Positions 61,765-64,000 of a DNA stretch of 64,000 nt are shown one piece after another. Every line of letters begins with the position of its first letter. The stretch's first letter is position 1. Position numbers and translations under genes: made by a program. The notes under the pieces were generated by a model. That model ran no database searches and had not been told where the DNA came from. It saw only the letters and a list, made by a program, of their open reading frames with translations. This DNA is from Mytilisepta virgata (taxonomy: Eukaryota > Mollusca > Bivalvia > Mytilida > Mytilidae): assembly GCA_028015205.1 (NCBI GenBank), contig CM051514.1:49802150-49866149 (forward strand), in the 5' to 3' direction.

Positions 61765-62700
61765 ACTGCATATTGATTTTTGGGAGTAAAGGAACTGATA
61801 CTTGTGAAATTTTTATCGATAAATCCAAATGCGTTTCTTTATTAAAAATCTACTTTTGTCTGATGTTGGTTCGTAAACGTAATCTCTTTTAGGCTTAATA
61901 TTTTTTACCACATTTTGGAGCATGAATATTTTTTTTTAATTCCATATATGCCACTAAAATCAATACATTTACATAATATATGATCCTGAAATTTATTCAA
62001 TCATGTATTACTGCAATATTTGTCTACAAAGTTGCCTTTTAACTACAACTAAATATTCGTACACTTTCTTATAGATTAGTGTTTTAATGAACATATAAAT
62101 CCTTTAAAACTCGTTACTCTTTTAATGAATGTGATCACATATTTATTTAAAGATGGTTTCAATTTGCGACCACAAGTATTTTTATTCCATCTCTTTTTCA
62201 TCAATAAATGCGTGGTCATTCATGTAATACACCGGTGACTTTGTATTGTCTTTGTCCTGCAATCATATTTATCCTGCAATCATATATAACATTTTATTAT
62301 ACCCCTGTTATTAGTAAATGGCTTGATTGCATTATCAAAATACATCTTTACAAGGAACTGCAATCAATAGATTTTATGGGAGTAAAGGAAGTGATATTTG
62401 AGCCTGATAATTTTATCTAAAGATTCAAAAATGTTTCTATTTAAAAACCCTCTATTAACTTATTTCAGCTGATTCATGTAATACCACATTTATCCTTAAT
62501 TTTTTTTACTACAATTGGGAGCCTGAATATTTTTTTTAATTCCAAATATGACACTTAATTCAATACATTTTCATCTAAGATCTGGAATTTATTCAATAAT
62601 TATTAATCCAATATGTTGTTTAAAGTGTTGCTTAAAATAAACTAAACACTCGTAAACTTTCCTATAGATCAGTTTTTTAATGAACTTAAAAGGAAGTATC
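61765..62700. repeat. Local direct duplication in unit 4
   Basis: Sequence from GGGAGTAAAGGAACTGATA through TTTTTTTTAATTCCATATATG to the CGTACACTTTCTTATAGAT stretch (about 61,780-62,090) recurs diverged at about 62,375-62,690. Both match 17,800-18,060 of unit 1. Confidence 0.6.
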
Positions 62701-64000
62701 AAACAATATGTGCACAATTATGTAATCAATAATTCATCATACTCTAAAGTATTGCGGAACAATATATATTGTCTGTAAAATGTGTCCGTATTAATGAATG
62801 TGATCACATTGTTTGATGATGGTTTTAATTGGGACAATATTGTATTTTATACTGTATGTTGCTATAAATCTGCATCTTGTTCATTCTGATCAGACAAGAG
62901 GTAAGGCTTTAATATGATTATGTAGGATTAAACATTTCCACGTTCTTCATTTGATATATTTATTACAAATATAATTTTCAATTATTTTTTTCAAAAAATC
63001 ATAAAACTCCAAAATTATTCCACATGTGACCTTTCCGACAACAAATATTTTAATGTATCTTCTTGTCATCGATATATTCGTGATCGACTATCTAGTCCAC
63101 CATGTAGTTCAAGGTGTATGGTCAATTTATTTCTTTGATTGTGTATAATAACAACCATTTGGACTTACCATTTCCACCTAAGTTAAAAATAGAAAACAAA
63201 TTTTGCTGTCAACCCCAAAACCGGTTGGATTTTCGAAGCAACTTCTTAAATGCAGCAATATCCTTCACCAAAATACTGTAAAATTAAACATATTGTTTAG
63301 AATTTTACGGTCGTCGACACGAATTGATTCGCCGATACGAAGTCTCTATCTCACATATGACACTGGTAATACAATATATCACAAAATACCGAAATAAATT
63401 TGATGCACTGTATGGCCATTTCGTTGACGGACAACTCCTCAGCAGTGCTCTAGATCAAAATGTTGGAAAAACGGTTAAAGATATAATGGTGAATTAATAA
63501 GCACAACCATCAAAAACCAAAACAATTAAAACTAGAACTTGGTGCCATCGGAAAGGATGTCAATCCCCGCATTGCACAAATCAAAAAACAATTTAACAGT
63601 GAAAAATTAGCAATTTAACAATTTCAGTCTGAAAATTGGAACCTTGAATCAAATTTCAAAATTGAAAACCTTATTACATATCTACACATAGCGAAGAACA
63701 ATATTATACACAAATGAAACCACTGAAACAAAAAATGAATGAATATTTGCAGAGACAAAGCAAAATTAGCAATTTCAACATTTTCTGTCCCTAACTTTGA
63801 TCCCTTAATATATTTTCAAATTTTAAAGCCTTTTTTGCATATCTACAGAAAATAAAGGACCGTATTATATATATACAAATAAATTCGTTAAATCTAAATG
63901 TAAAATGAAAGAGGAGTTTAAGGTATAAGTTTAAATTCACTATTTCCGAAATACAATCCCTGTTGGCCTAAGGTTGTCAAAATCAAAATTATAAAACCTC
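62700..64000. other. Unit 4 non-coding sequence to window end
   Basis: To about 63,350 it follows 18,060-18,720 of unit 1, including the conserved GGACTTACC donor-like site near 63,165. After that I see only AT-rich unique sequence. Confidence 0.4.

Noticed and set aside
1..64000. tRNA, rRNA or bacterial-type promoters and terminators
   Set aside because: None recognised on either strand.

Overview
The window is nuclear DNA of a bivalve mollusc, most likely a mussel (Mytilus-type). Evidence: AT-rich sequence, short exons with GT/AG junctions in matching phases, dense interspersed repeats and short inverted-repeat elements of kinds I recognise from bivalve genomes, and no bacterial gene organisation. 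Genus level is inference. No gene here looks both complete and intact.

The backbone is a segmental duplication. Unit 1 starts at about base 1, unit 2 at about 21,246 and unit 3 at about 47,796, each opening with the same sequence. A more diverged, compressed fourth unit covers about 57,600 to the end. Each of the first three units carries, in order: (i) a plus-strand multi-exon gene for a small single-pass membrane receptor with a tyrosine-rich tail, and (ii) minus-strand exons of a K+-dependent Na+/Ca2+ exchanger (NCKX/SLC24 family). The two genes converge.

Receptor exons A (Cys-containing ectodomain), B (stalk), C (transmembrane) and D (tail) can be chained by splice phase. Each copy has its own lesion: copy 1 has a 5.73 kb transposon inside exon A, copy 2 a one-base insertion at the end of exon A, copy 3 a deleted tail acceptor plus a frameshift. 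Unit 4 keeps a different, fully open tail exon with the same motif style. NCKX is represented by four exons in unit 1, three in unit 2 and one in unit 3, with shared nonsense codons and a shared frameshift, so it decayed at least partly before duplication.

Size differences between units come mainly from insertions: a 5.73 kb TA-flanked inverted-terminal-repeat element (544-6273) with nested elements; a 409 bp element (6906-7314) shared by units 1 and 2; a GATCGA-rich foldback (about 15,617-16,510); a solo LTR (20,442-21,059); a near-identical 378 bp tandem array of about 38.9 copies (29,618-44,303); and a 3.1 kb foldback element flanked by TTTTAG (54,468-57,565). The paralogous units act as built-in empty-site controls, so several insertion boundaries can be set to the base.

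The most notable items are the 378 bp array, whose diverged single-copy ancestors are still visible at 10.2 and 25.7 kb, the exon-splitting element whose removal restores an open frame, and the tandem receptor family with ITIM-like tails.
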